Assembly: GCA_001566295.1 (NCBI GenBank)
Contig: KQ964245.1
Location: 563,524 to 627,523, forward strand
Reading direction: 5' to 3'
DNA length: 64,000 nt
From: Microdochium bolleyi
Taxonomy: Eukaryota > Ascomycota > Sordariomycetes > Xylariales > Microdochiaceae
Of the stretch, positions 19,888 through 30,420 are shown piece after piece. The stretch's first letter is position 1. Every line of letters begins with the position of its first letter. The notes beneath the pieces are model-generated. The model was not told the origin of the DNA. It saw only the letters and a program-made list of their open reading frames with translations, and ran no database searches. The position numbers and the translations under genes are program-made.

Positions 19888-22800
19888 TCATGCAATCATT
19901 CCAGGCAATGACCCTTCAGCCCACTTGATATAACTCCCAAGCATAGAAGCGACACCTGCGCGTTCGAACAAACCATCTTCAGGGCGCCCTTTGTGTGTCA
20001 CAATCAAGACAAAGTGCTGCTTCGTCTCAACTGAAAGGCCGTTCCGTGCCGTCCCAACCACGACGCATCGATATTTTCGCTTGGTAGAGTCCGGCTCCAA
20101 GTCGAAGTGAACCCGAGCCGTGTCTTTTTCACGCCCCGAGACGTCGTACGCCCACGTCTTGGCTCGGATACTGGGGTGATTGGCCCCGGCAAGGTTCCCC
20201 TTAGTGTCCGATGGGTGGTTTGTATTTTGGGCGAAGGGAGGGCAGATATCGTCTGGACTCGACCATGCGACGTCGCCAAATGGGGCATCGAGATAATCAA
20301 TCGGTCCCTTGTAAGCCATCCACGACCAGGATGGGACACATGACAACGAGCGGCTCTTGCTGAAGTCGATCCTTGTCAGCCGGCTGGCGTCATTCTCGCA
20401 TTTCCAAAGAAGGCTTCGATGAAAGAAACCCCCAGTTGGACTGTGTCCGAATATCCCGAACTGCCCGTTGCTCTTGTACGCCTTGTGAAGACGTGACTCT
20501 AGACCAGCGATGCCTATCGGTCTGTCCGTGTCGTACTTAAAGCCCAATTTAGAGTATTCCTTGAAGATCTCCTGAAAGTACACAATCTTGGTGCCCTTTG
20601 AGTTCGCTTCTTGGCCCCTGCTGGGAAAGTGGGGGTCTCCGATGAAGCCAGCAATAGAACTATGATCAAATACCGTTAGTGGACCACCGAACGCTGACTA
20701 CAAGGGCGATAGGTTCTGCTTACTGGTTCATCCTTGTCAAGGTCTCGCAGCAGATGCCTTCTCCACATTCGAAATAGGCTTGTGTCTTGGAAAAGAATAT
20801 GGTACGCCGTGCCAGAGCTCGCTCCTGCAGGACCCATCCTCTACTGTTGAGATGGCTATTGAGAACGTCGCGGCCAAAGTCATCGACACCCTCGCAGATG
20901 TACAGAGGCGCTTGCTTGCCCTTGGGCTCATAATGGACGAAGTTGCAGGCAGTCCGCTTTTCAAGGAACCCGTCATGCTGATTCTGTGCTGCGCTGGCGG
21001 CGATGACACAGTACGCACCGCTGAAGACGTCCTCCATCCGGGCTGCCTCCGTCGAGAAGTCGCCATCTTTGCCTTGGAGAATGCAGATTGAGTCGATCCA
21101 CAAATAGCGCACCCCAATCCACCGCGTCACATCGACCGCATGGCGGAACGTGGCAGGCAATTTACCGTAGTCGATGGCTTCCAGGAAGCATTCTTCGCCG
21201 TGCCCCTCTTGAGTCTTGTTGGTCCGATAGGTGCAGAACGCTGGGAACCTTTCGGTGTCGCCCCACGGATGGGAAAGTGCGAGATACCTCTGATCGGTCT
21301 CCAGGCCCTGGCCATTATGAGTTTTGACAAGGCGGATCCGAGAGCTCTGGTGGTCACCAACATCGATAAGGCGTGTTGGCAGTCTGACAGACTCTGTCCT
21401 CCGACACGCGTCGTGTGATCGATCACAGTCGTCAAGCCACAATTTTGAGAGTCTGGGCAGAATACTCTGGGATACGTTGGGTACCGGGGTCAGGCCCAAC
21501 TGAATCTTAGAGTGATGTTTGCTTACTTGAAAAGAATTTGTGAGTCAGTATAGAACAGCATTTTCTTTTCTGCGTGAAGGAAGGCAGTTGCTTACGAAGA
21601 CAGCCTAGAATGGACAAAACCGGAAGTTGGGTGCCCGTGTCTGACAATCTTAGGATGGAATCTTCTTTGATAAAGTTCACTGAGCTGCCTGGGTCAACGT
21701 CGTGCTGGTTGCAAGCAGATAGGAACAACGCGCAGAGATCACAAGCAGGACCGGCGGATTTCCCTGGTGGAACAGCAAATGTCGTTGCGAAGCCTGATTC
21801 GTGAAAGTCGAAGTTACTGCAACGAGCACACAGGTCGGCTCTCGCCGTGTTTTGCGTGGCATTGGTGCCTGTGGAATCAACGAGGTCATGCGCAGGGAAG
21901 CCATTGTCGACTTGGAACTGCCAGTCCTTGGAGATCTTCACTCTCGATTAGTGCCGAGATTACAGCGGATCGGTTTCGGACATACCAACTGCGGACACAT
22001 TAGTAATCCTCGTCAATCAACCAAATCTCGGGTATTACTCACAGTCTATAATGCATAACAGGCTTTGTGTTAGCCTCGTTTGTCTGCTTCCGTGGCGATT
22101 GACACGACACAACTTACGCGCTGTGGCAAATATTAGTTGGTGCGATGTTGAACCGAGTCTTTGTCAATAACTCACATACTTCATGTCCAAGTTAGCCTCG
22201 CTTTCAATAGAGGAAATATTTGGGGCACGGTAGAGAGACTTACGTTCTACATGCAAAACGGTGTTCATGCCCGAGTGTTAGCAACTCAGCGCAAACAAAC
22301 CGCTGGGCAGGTCCACTCACTTCCTGCGAGGACAGGTCAATAAAGACCACAACGAGGATAAGACTGGGCTTACTCGAATCTCTGTGTCCGACTCGACGGG
22401 GTAGTCGTTCTGAACAATGCTGGGTGTCACTGGGGGGTCTACATAATCAATGTCGGGACACAGCACGGCATAGCTTTCGTCGTTCTCGGCCTTGATCAGT
22501 ATCCTACGGATGTGAGTGCACAGCTCCTCCGCTGTCGCACGATAACGTGGTGGTAAGTCGGGTCTGCCGCGGACCTGGAGGTCCAGCTCAGCGTCAGTCG
22601 AACGAATTGACGGCATGGCCGTGTTTCGATGTCCAGTGGGCACATGGCCAGATCGCTGAGTCTCGGTCGGCGGGTTCAATTGGTTGTGCGCTTCTACGGG
22701 CGGCTTGAGAAGATGTTCGTTGGCAATCACGCCGCTTTTGTGGTTCACGCCGGTCGACTCGGAGGGAAGATTGACGACTAGCAGGTGCTCCTCAACGACA

Positions 22801-24438
22801 TATAAAAGGTCTTTGAGAGCTGAAGGTTGCTGACCTTTACACTCGGGATGTTCTTCGCGGATACGGTCGATCCAATGTTGTACGACTGGATGCACAGTAA
22901 CTGTCTCCACGCCGGATTCTGTGACGTGTTTCCTGTAGAACTGTCGATTCGTCCCGCTGCGGCGTTCCAAATTGTCGTGAAACTTAGACAGCCCATCGTA
23001 GCCATAGAGCATCCATAGAATATACTCAAGCATGACACAGCCCATTGACCAGATATCGTAGAGGCGAGAAAGCGGGCCAGCGTTTGGCAAAACCTCTGGA
23101 GATTCATACTCGATGGTGCTGGAGCCGGTCGTAGTCAAGAAATGCCGGTGCTTTGTCTTGCGGAGGTGCTGTTTGGCGAGCCCCATGTCGGCAATTTTGA
23201 GAACCCGTCCTTGCTTTTGATCATTGGCAGCGAACCAGAGCAAGTTCTCCGGTTTGATATCGCCGTGCCGTATCGACTTGTTGCTCTGAGTGAGATCTGC
23301 AGCCTCCTCGCCGCCGGGCAGTGTTGAGTCAGGATCATGGAGAAGTTTCAAGCCATCTGCAACACCCAGGAGCTGTGTTAAGGCTTCCAGGACAAGCGCT
23401 GTTGTCGGAATTTGTTGTTTCTTCTCGATCCAGGACTGGCGCAAGCTGCCACCTTCAGCCCATGGGAACATGAAGTAGCGATCACTTCCTCTCCTCATGG
23501 AACCAAGGTATTGGATGATGTGCGGGTGGCAATAGCCATCTTTCAGGCCCTTGATCGCTTTGAGGACTCGTGACTCTTTCTCCCATCGGCGTTCAGTTGC
23601 AAGCCGAACCGCACCTCCTGGAGTCTGTACTAGTTTCATCTCCTTGATGGCGACCTTCATACAGACCATCTCTGATTAGCAATCAACAGATTCATTTAAA
23701 CCATGGAGCGAGTGTACTGACTCTTTGAAATGAATGTGTGTGGTGGTCGGAATGTATAGTAACGCCATACACATGGCTGAACGCTCCTTCCTTGACGTCG
23801 TAATCTTTCTGGATGAAAGGAAGCGTAGTCTTGGGACAGAGGTCGTAATCGTTCTTGAGCAGGTCAAATACTGGTGCAGTCAACTTCCACATTTCGTCGC
23901 AGAAGTTGCTGAGTTTGTGAGTAGTCCAAATCGAAGAATGGAACGCCTCCTTGCTGTAAGATCCCAGCTTCTCGACGTCACTCACACCCCCCAAGTCGCG
24001 GATCTCGCTCTCTAGCCGCTCGTCGTCGAACTTGTAGTGGTGGAAGTACTGAACTGCTTGACAAGAGTACAATCGGTCAATCTGACTGCATACAGTCGCC
24101 AGGAATACCCTTGGTGCTTTGAGGACCACCCATTGCACCATCTCATCATTGTGTGGGCCATTGCCGAGCTCCTTCCTGACCGTCTTGTCATTGACGAGCA
24201 GAGAGATTTGTTTCAGGGGCAGGAATTTTCGTGTGATGCTGTCAAAGTGACTGTCCTTCTGCGCCTTGCAGATCACATCCGTGAATGAATCCTCCGCAGG
24301 TGGCAACTTTGGTAGTGCCGGAAGCGACATGGCACCCTCAGGTTTTCGAAACGCGGTAGCTGACTCTGAGCTCGGCTTATTGTCCAAGTGGGTTCGGGCT
24401 TTCAATGGCTGAAGTATTGACCAGGAACTTTGAGACAT
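19888..24438 (-). CDS. Kinase-HET fusion protein with six one-codon microexons
   Basis: Large exons are 24438-23722, 23669-22374, 21935-21596, 21525-20724 and 20659-19888. Six 3-nt exons lie between the second and third. The spliced frame is open for 1315 codons (1314 residues). Residues 1-239 hold a fungal kinase-associated region and a glycine loop (EGAFSHVYG, 217-225). Then come VAIK (Lys248), HGDIKPEN (374-381), IADMGLA with DMG instead of DFG (400-402), and SPE instead of APE (429-431). Residues 672-677 (ENYRTL) come from the microexons. The HET part starts at ISKDWQFQVDNGF and carries YLALSHPWG (about 871), LPATFRHAV and YLWIDSICILQ, the heterokaryon-incompatibility signature. HET domains trigger cell death in non-self recognition. 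A kinase sensor with a HET effector is a plausible reading. The first donor is GTCAGT. A conventional call would split this into a kinase ending within an intron and a HET gene lacking an ATG. Confidence 0.75.
21936..22373 (-). other. Tandem array of 3-nt microexons
   Basis: The microexons are GAA (22323-22321), AAC (22246-22244), TAT (22178-22176), CGC (22120-22118), ACT (22045-22043) and TTG (21988-21986). The seven introns are 50, 74, 65, 55, 72, 54 and 50 nt, all phase 0. Donors are GTAAGC, GTGAGT, GTAAGT, GTGAGT, GTAAGT, GTGAGT and GTATGT. Branch sites are GCTAAC or ACTAAT in all but the first, which has only a weaker TTGAC. Acceptors are CAG, TAG, AAG, CAG, TAG, CAG and AAG. Only 18 of 438 bases are coding. 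In the last intron two AGs lie very close to the branch site. The third (GTGAAG) is the one that keeps frame. Confidence 0.75.
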
Positions 24439-25268
24439 TCAATGGCTATTTATGTCTCTTCTGTTCATTTTCTTGGTTGTATTGTTATCGCACAAGGAGC
24501 CCCCTTCTTCTGCACCCGGCTGAATGTGAGCAAGGAAAGAGTCAATACCCCTCAACTTAGCGTTCCTCTCGGATCGCGTACCCGTTCAACACGCAGTTTT
24601 GTTTCGCTCAAGACCGGTCAGCTGGCGCCCCTCCTCATGCATGCATTTCATTTTTCCCTCATGCAGGCTGTGAAGCAGGATTTCGGTGTGCCCTCCAGCC
24701 TCACCCGCAGCAAAAGGATGACTGGGGGCACGCACAAGGTTGCGCGGCAGCGTCGACGATGGCCGTGCCTGATATTTGGAGGTGCGCAGGCTGAAGTGCC
24801 CACAATTCTGAGTATATCACCTCTCACAGAGCCCCTCACAGGTTTCGAGGTTTGATATTTAAAGTGGAATGGGCTGAGGTGCATCGAAAGATTGAGGTCC
24901 TGACGGGATTAGCCTCTGACGGCTTCATGCAGCTCCATGCAGCCTCAATACACGGGTGGGCCTCGATCGTAACCAGGCTCCCAAGGCTCGCCTCCCACTC
25001 ATCGCGTTGGTGTGCTTTGATTTTCATCTCCAATTCTATGGCGCGTCCGTGGCGCTGTGTTCTTCAGCCTGCGTGACCTAGCTGCGGGTGTGAATGGCTG
25101 CCCTTGCTGGCTCCAGACTCCAGCTGGCAGCGGCACGTTTGGTGGTCCTCCCGATGGGCAGGCTTCTTGGTCCTGACATTGAACAGGCTCTCGCTACATA
25201 AGGAAGCGCTAGGCTTCCGGTTAGCGATTCGCGGCTCATGGGAGTCGAAATATGGCTCAGGGGGCTGT
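24439..25268. other. Intergenic, nothing recognised
   Basis: 5' flank of the kinase-HET gene and 3' flank of the P450 gene. No coding motif on either strand. Confidence 0.4.
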
Positions 25269-27048
25269 TCACACCGAGCCCACCTTGACACGGCAGCCTG
25301 TCTCACTTGCCAAGACCAGGGTCAGCCGCTGCCGCTCCGCTCCCACCGGCTCAACAGGCTCATCCTCCGGCATGACGATGGCAGGAAACGCCTTGAGCAG
25401 GCGTATGATCGTGTAGTAGATCTCCGCCAGGGCAAAGTCCTCCCCGAGACACCGCCTCGGCCCGCCACTGAAGGCGAAGAAAGCAGGTTCGATCCGGGCG
25501 CGGTCGTCTGTGAGCCATCTCTCCGGTCGGAACTGCCCCGCGTCGTTGCCGAAGATGCTGCGCTGCCGGGACGTGATGTACTGGGAGAACACGACCACCT
25601 CGCCCCGCCGGACCAGGATGGGGCTCTGGCCGTCTAGCCCGCCGCCGACGGGGAGGACGGTAGACTTTGTGGCTTCGCGGATGTTCAGCGGCACTGGCGG
25701 GTAAAGTCGTAGCGCTGAGAGGGGATAAGGTCAACTTGCTGTGAAGAGTTGCGCTCAGAGACGCAGAAAGCGATAACCTACATTCTTTCACAACGCAAGC
25801 TAGGTATGGCATGCGAGCAATATGCTCACGAGTCGGGAGGACTGTGTCAGACATGACGCAATCGATTTCTTGACGTAGACGTGCTATAACTATCTCGTGC
25901 CTGACAAGCAGGCGGCTTCGAACAGGTCAGCACTAAAACGACAACAGGGTCTGGTGACTGTCACTCACAACGTCCACGAAAGGCAGCATGCCGTCGTGTC
26001 ACGTCCAGCCAACAAGATATTCAGGAGCTGGTCTCGGGCTGCCGTCTTGCTGCTGGATTCCTGAAGAACCTTATCCATGAACCAGGTCGCTCCGTCGTTG
26101 ATCTTCTTCTCGCTGATGTAATCTGAACGATCAGAGATATAACGCTCCACAAAGTCGTGTACACTGCGGCATGCAGCCCGGAATGAACGAGGGTTGTACA
26201 GAGCGTGAAACGGCGTCAGGCGAAATCTCTTCGCAAGTCCTTCCTGCGCCAGATTGAAGTCTCGTGCGAACCTTCTGTTCTCTTCGTCTTGATTCGCTGA
26301 ACCCCGCAGACTATAGACAGAGCTCCCAAAGAGAAGAGCTGTGGTGGTGTCAAGTGTGAGGTTGAAAAAGAGCGGTTGGAGATCGACGGCTCCATTCTCT
26401 GGAATGCGCGATATCAGATTGTCCAGATGCTCCTGGAAATGATCAAAGTTTCGATATCGAGTATTATAAAACTGCTTTCGGACAAGCTCTCGCGAGTGCT
26501 TCCAGGCTGCACCTTCTTGAGTGAAGATACCCTCGCCGATGAGGGGCGCAAAAACGCTTGCGCGGGCACCGAATCCGTAGTCTGCTTGATGAGCGCTTGT
26601 GATCTGGACAACTTGCCCTAAAGAACAACGTACCTACCTGTGAATTTGGAGGACAGGATAGCGGATACGTTACGAGGGTCGAGGATATGGAATGTCCGTG
26701 GTCCAATGAGAAAGAACTGGTAGCTGTTGTTCAGGGGCTCGATATCCCGGGCGACGTCACAGAAGAACTTGAGCAGACGACGCTCGCTGTTGGCGTTCCA
26801 TATTTCCTTGAGGCGATCGGTGCCAAGCAGCCATCGCTTTTTCAGCTCTGGGGGCAAGTGGCAGCCATGTTCAAGGGCCATTTTGTTATCAGCCTGTATA
26901 CAGGTCAGCTGGCTAGTCCTGTCCATTTCAACTAGAGGTACCTCACGATGCGAGCTTTGTTCCATTCTAGACCCAAGTTGACGACATGGACAATGAACCA
27001 AACAAGAAGCCCTGTGAAAAGTGCAGCGGGCGCCTGAGACATGAGCAT
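25269..27048 (-). CDS. Cytochrome P450 monooxygenase (CYP52/CYP584-like)
   Basis: Five exons (27048-26947, 26893-26638, 26581-25969, 25915-25782, 25714-25269) join to 516 residues. All four introns are 53-67 nt. The N-terminus (ALFTGLLVWFIVHVV) is a membrane anchor for the endoplasmic reticulum. The I-helix oxygen motif is AGRDTTACCLSW and the K-helix is ESLRLYPPVP with its ExxR pair. The haem loop is FSGGPRRCLGEDFA, with the thiolate ligand at about Cys457. The region KKRWLLGTDRLKEIW near the N-terminus and the PPVPLNIREA segment are typical of the CYP52/CYP584 group, which often hydroxylates fatty acids or alkanes. The true substrate is unknown. Its start is 692 bp from the divergent HEM13 gene, which makes a haem precursor. 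Co-regulation is possible but unproven. Unspliced frames between the exons are misleading. Confidence 0.88.
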
Positions 27049-27740
27049 GGCGAAAGAGTCCACGAAGCGCGGCCTGCCAAATTTGACAGTCTGCCCTGGA
27101 ACGCGGGTTTCGGGGGCCGACAGTTTTGGAGATATGTACTTAGTCCCAATGCATTCGCTCCAAGAAGCGGACGAGATTTCTCAAGAGCAAACCTGACAGA
27201 GAGAGACCGTGGAAGTTTGCTACAGACCCAAAACTGTTGGTCGTCGTTGACAGGTTACTCATCACCTGCCACTGTCGAGTCCTCACCTTGTCTCGTTGCT
27301 CGGATGACAGTCTTCCCACATGGATCCCTAAATCTATGAGAATTCATATACAACATTGGATTTATCATGATAAAACAATCAGTGAAGGCCTGGAGCCCAT
27401 GAACTGGAAGTAATGCCCGAGGGTATGAGACAGAGTAGAGTATGTGGCCAGCAGCTGGTGCCGGCTGGCACCCCAGCCCGCGCCACCGTGGCATCTATGT
27501 CATCACCCCAGGCCCCAGGAACGGGATGCCCCTGGCAGGTGCCCCGCCAGAGCTCCCCGCCGAGCTCCGAGGGTCGCTCCTTCTCTCGGCTGATTGAACA
27601 TTTCTGGTGCATGGGCTGATGTCTCACGATCTCCATCTTACGACTCCGACGCACCCCCGGGCATCAATCAGGCGACACACACAAGGCGACACGCGACGGG
27701 CGACGGACCACACACAACACATCATAAGACGACCGCTGCC
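27049..27740. promoter_or_regulatory. Divergent intergenic region (P450 / HEM13)
   Basis: 692 bp between two divergent starts must contain both promoters. No clear TATA box or known operator was recognised. Confidence 0.4.
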
Positions 27741-29010
27741 ATGGCTTCCAGGCACAGGATAGCTCAGCAACTGCTGCGCGCACGACCGCGGATACACCAG
27801 TCGGCAAAGCATTCGGCTCGTTCCTTCGCGACCGGCACATCCCACAGTACCAGCGCCGCGCGCTCAAAATTGCTCTCGGTAGCCGTCGTCGCGGCTGTCT
27901 CTGGCGCATCCATTTCGGCTTACAACATGGTAAGACTCGCGCGACCCAATGGCACGCGCCCACCTTAATTAACACCTCTCCCCTCCTCTTTAGGCCGTCT
28001 CCGATCCGATACACATGGAGGCCCGCAGCCTCGCCGATCTCGATGAGCGGAGAAAGCGCGAGCAGGGCGTCGACGACCAGTCCCCAATGCGGCTACGGAT
28101 GGAGAAGTTCATCCGCGAGCAGCAGGAGCACATCGTCGCCGAGCTCGAGATGATTGACGGCAAGCGCTTCCAGCGCGACGAGTGGCAGCGGCCTCACGGC
28201 GGCGGCGGCCTCTCGTGCGTCCTGCAGGAGGGGAACGTCTTTGAGAAGGCCGGTGTCAATATCAGCGTCGTCTACGGCACCCTGAACCCCCAGGCCATCA
28301 AGGCCATGAAGGCCAACCACAAGACCATGAAGGAAGACGAGGCCCTCGACTTCTACGCCCTCGGCCTCAGCATGGTCCTTCACCCGCGCAACCCCATGGC
28401 ACCGACCGTGCACCTCAACTACCGCTATTTCGAGACCATGAAGCCCGACGGCACATCCCAGGCCTGGTGGTTCGGCGGCGGCGCAGACCTCACGCCCAGC
28501 TACCTCTTCGACGAGGACGCCGTGCACTTCCACAAGACCCTGAAAGAGGCCTGCGACAAGCACGACAAGACGTACTACCCGCGCTTCAAGAAGTGGTGCG
28601 ACGAGTACTTCTCCAACAAGCACCGCGGCGAGACTCGCGGCATTGGCGGCATCTTCTTCGACGACCTCGACGCTGCCGAGGCCGATGCCGAGAACACCTT
28701 TGCCTTCATCCAGGACTGCCTCAAGAACTTCCTGCCCTCATACGTGCCCATCATTAACCGACGCAAGGACATGCCCTTCACGGAGAAGGAGAAGGAATGG
28801 CAGCAGGTGCGGCGTGGGCGGTACGTCGAGTTCAACTTGGTCCACGACCGGGGCACCGCCTTCGGCCTGAACGTGCCGGGCTCGAGGGTGGAGAGCATCC
28901 TCATGAGTCTGCCGCTCACGGCGCAGTGGCGGTACATGTACGAGCCGGACCCGAAAAGCAGGGAGCAGAGGCTACTAGACGTGCTGAGAGACCCGAAAGA
29001 GTGGGTTTGA
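27741..29010 (+). CDS. HEM13: Coproporphyrinogen III oxidase (oxygen-dependent)
   Basis: Converts coproporphyrinogen III to protoporphyrinogen IX in haem synthesis. Exons 27741-27929 and 27994-29010 (intron 64 nt, GTAAGA...TTTAG) give 401 residues. The first exon is an Arg/Ser/Ala-rich presequence followed by a hydrophobic stretch (LLSVAVVAAVSGASISAY), which suggests a mitochondrial intermembrane location rather than the cytosol as in yeast. The catalytic body is complete. It has RPHGGGGLSCVLQEGNVFEKAGVN, HLNYRYFE, WWFGGGADLTPSYLF, GIGGIFFDDL, RGRYVEFNLVHDRGTAFGL and SILMSLPLTAQWRY, all hallmark segments of this highly conserved enzyme. The C-terminus EWV is typical. Function is certain; localisation is inferred. 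Confidence 0.97.
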
Positions 29011-29173
29011 GCCCGGCTCCCGGGAAGCGCGTGTGAAAGAGCATTGTACTTTATAAACCAGAAAACATACAGCATAGACTATGGCGGATCATGTAACAAT
29101 CCTAATTTGTGAGAATAGAAATCCATCTATACCCAACTATTCTTGCCAAAAGTCGTGATAATGGTTCCTGGCT

Positions 29174-29407
29174 TTGCAATGCTACAGCATTCCAAAAAGC
29201 GGCATGGAAGCTCGGCGAATGTCTGAGACGATAAAGACTTTATCGACCGGAACCTGCCCAACGACAGGCGACGAATACTTGCTGCACGTCGGTGAGAAAG
29301 ACCTCGGACAGTGCAGCCTCCAGGTCTGCTGGGCCATGGATTCTGGCCTGGCCAGAACATCACCAGTGTTCAAGGCTATGCTCTTTGGCTCGTTCGCTGA
29401 GCCGTGA
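29174..29407 (+). pseudogene. BTB/POZ domain 5' remnant
   Basis: The frame reads TTGDEYLLHVGEKDLGQ, then ARTSPVFKAMLFGSFAE, matching the start of a fungal BTB domain (strand, VGE turn, SPVFKAML helix). It stops right after the third helix, so less than half the domain remains. A matching C-terminal piece of such a protein lies 2.8 kb downstream at 32225-32690, past an unrelated gene. Confidence 0.5.
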
Positions 29408-30420
29408 TGTGCTAGTCGATAAGCCATAAGACTCGGTCCCGAGTATCAGATCTTGAGACTATTCTTAGGTCGCAAGACCTGTGCAAGACTGGACGAAATT
29501 GATAGACGGCTGGGAGCGTAGCCCCGTGGCCACACGCGTGACGCTACAGATAACCATGAGGCTGTCAGTCCTCACGAGACGGCCCTCACACTTTCTCCCT
29601 TGCGGTGTAGCAGGGTGTGAACCCTGGTTGTAGATCTCCCTATGGGCGCCATCAAAGGATCCTTATGATGCAGTCATGACTGAGTGTGCTCGCGGTGGCG
29701 TCGAGACAAGCGCCCCCATCCTCGCTTGGAGCCGCAAGGGCGGCAGATCGGTCATTAAGCCTCACTGTGTCGTAGCCACGTGGGATTTACCACCACACGC
29801 TAAATACGCCAAGCTTTGTAGTCTGCTGCGCCAGCCTAGCTCAAGGTAAAGACAAGGCGGGTCGAGAAGAACAAGGGCCGGTCGGTGGCTTGTGGCAAGG
29901 GGCTTCCCAAGGGCTTGGGAATAGGGGTGGCTGGTATGGGAGGCATACTGCCGTTGATGCAAAGCTCACCCATGCCCCCGCAGATCGATCTAGATTAACT
30001 AGAGGGGCTCGATAAGCTTGCCGTGGCGTTGCAGGATCTCGCAGGGAAGCAAGGGACGATTCGTCTACTGAAGACCATTTGTTCTTCGCTTAACCGACCC
30101 AAAATGGCATAAACTGTGCGCCTCATGTACCTAACTCGACTACTCCATGCTCACCCCTGCGCCCAAAGCTGATAGTATCTGCAGAGCACACGTGTGATCG
30201 TGCTTCCAGCTGCACGAATGAAGGCAAAGAAAGATCTGGATCGAGCTGGGGACCCTACTGATGTGCAACAAGTAGTATCATTTATATACGACCCGGTTCC
30301 CGGGTCTCTGGGTCGCTCCCCTTCTGGACTATACATTCTTCATTGCTCAGCATTCCAGATTTCTGGGTCTATCTCTCTTACATTCCTCAGGGGCGTGGCG
30401 CTTGTTGGGAGATTATAGCT
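29408..30420. other. Intergenic with a TATA-like site
   Basis: No gene seen. TATATA at about 30283-30288 lies roughly 135 bp before the ATG of the following secreted-protein gene. Confidence 0.4.

Noticed and set aside
21507..21941. HET gene starting independently at 21941
   Set aside because: The frame there begins with GTG, lacks an ATG, and is preceded by a perfect chain of splice sites leading back in frame to the kinase.
22317..23669. Kinase ending at the stop near 22317
   Set aside because: The last 15 or so residues are translated from an intron that starts with GTAAGC at 22373.
25485..25500. GGTTCGATCC resembling a tRNA B box
   Set aside because: Lies in a P450 exon with no A box or cloverleaf around it.
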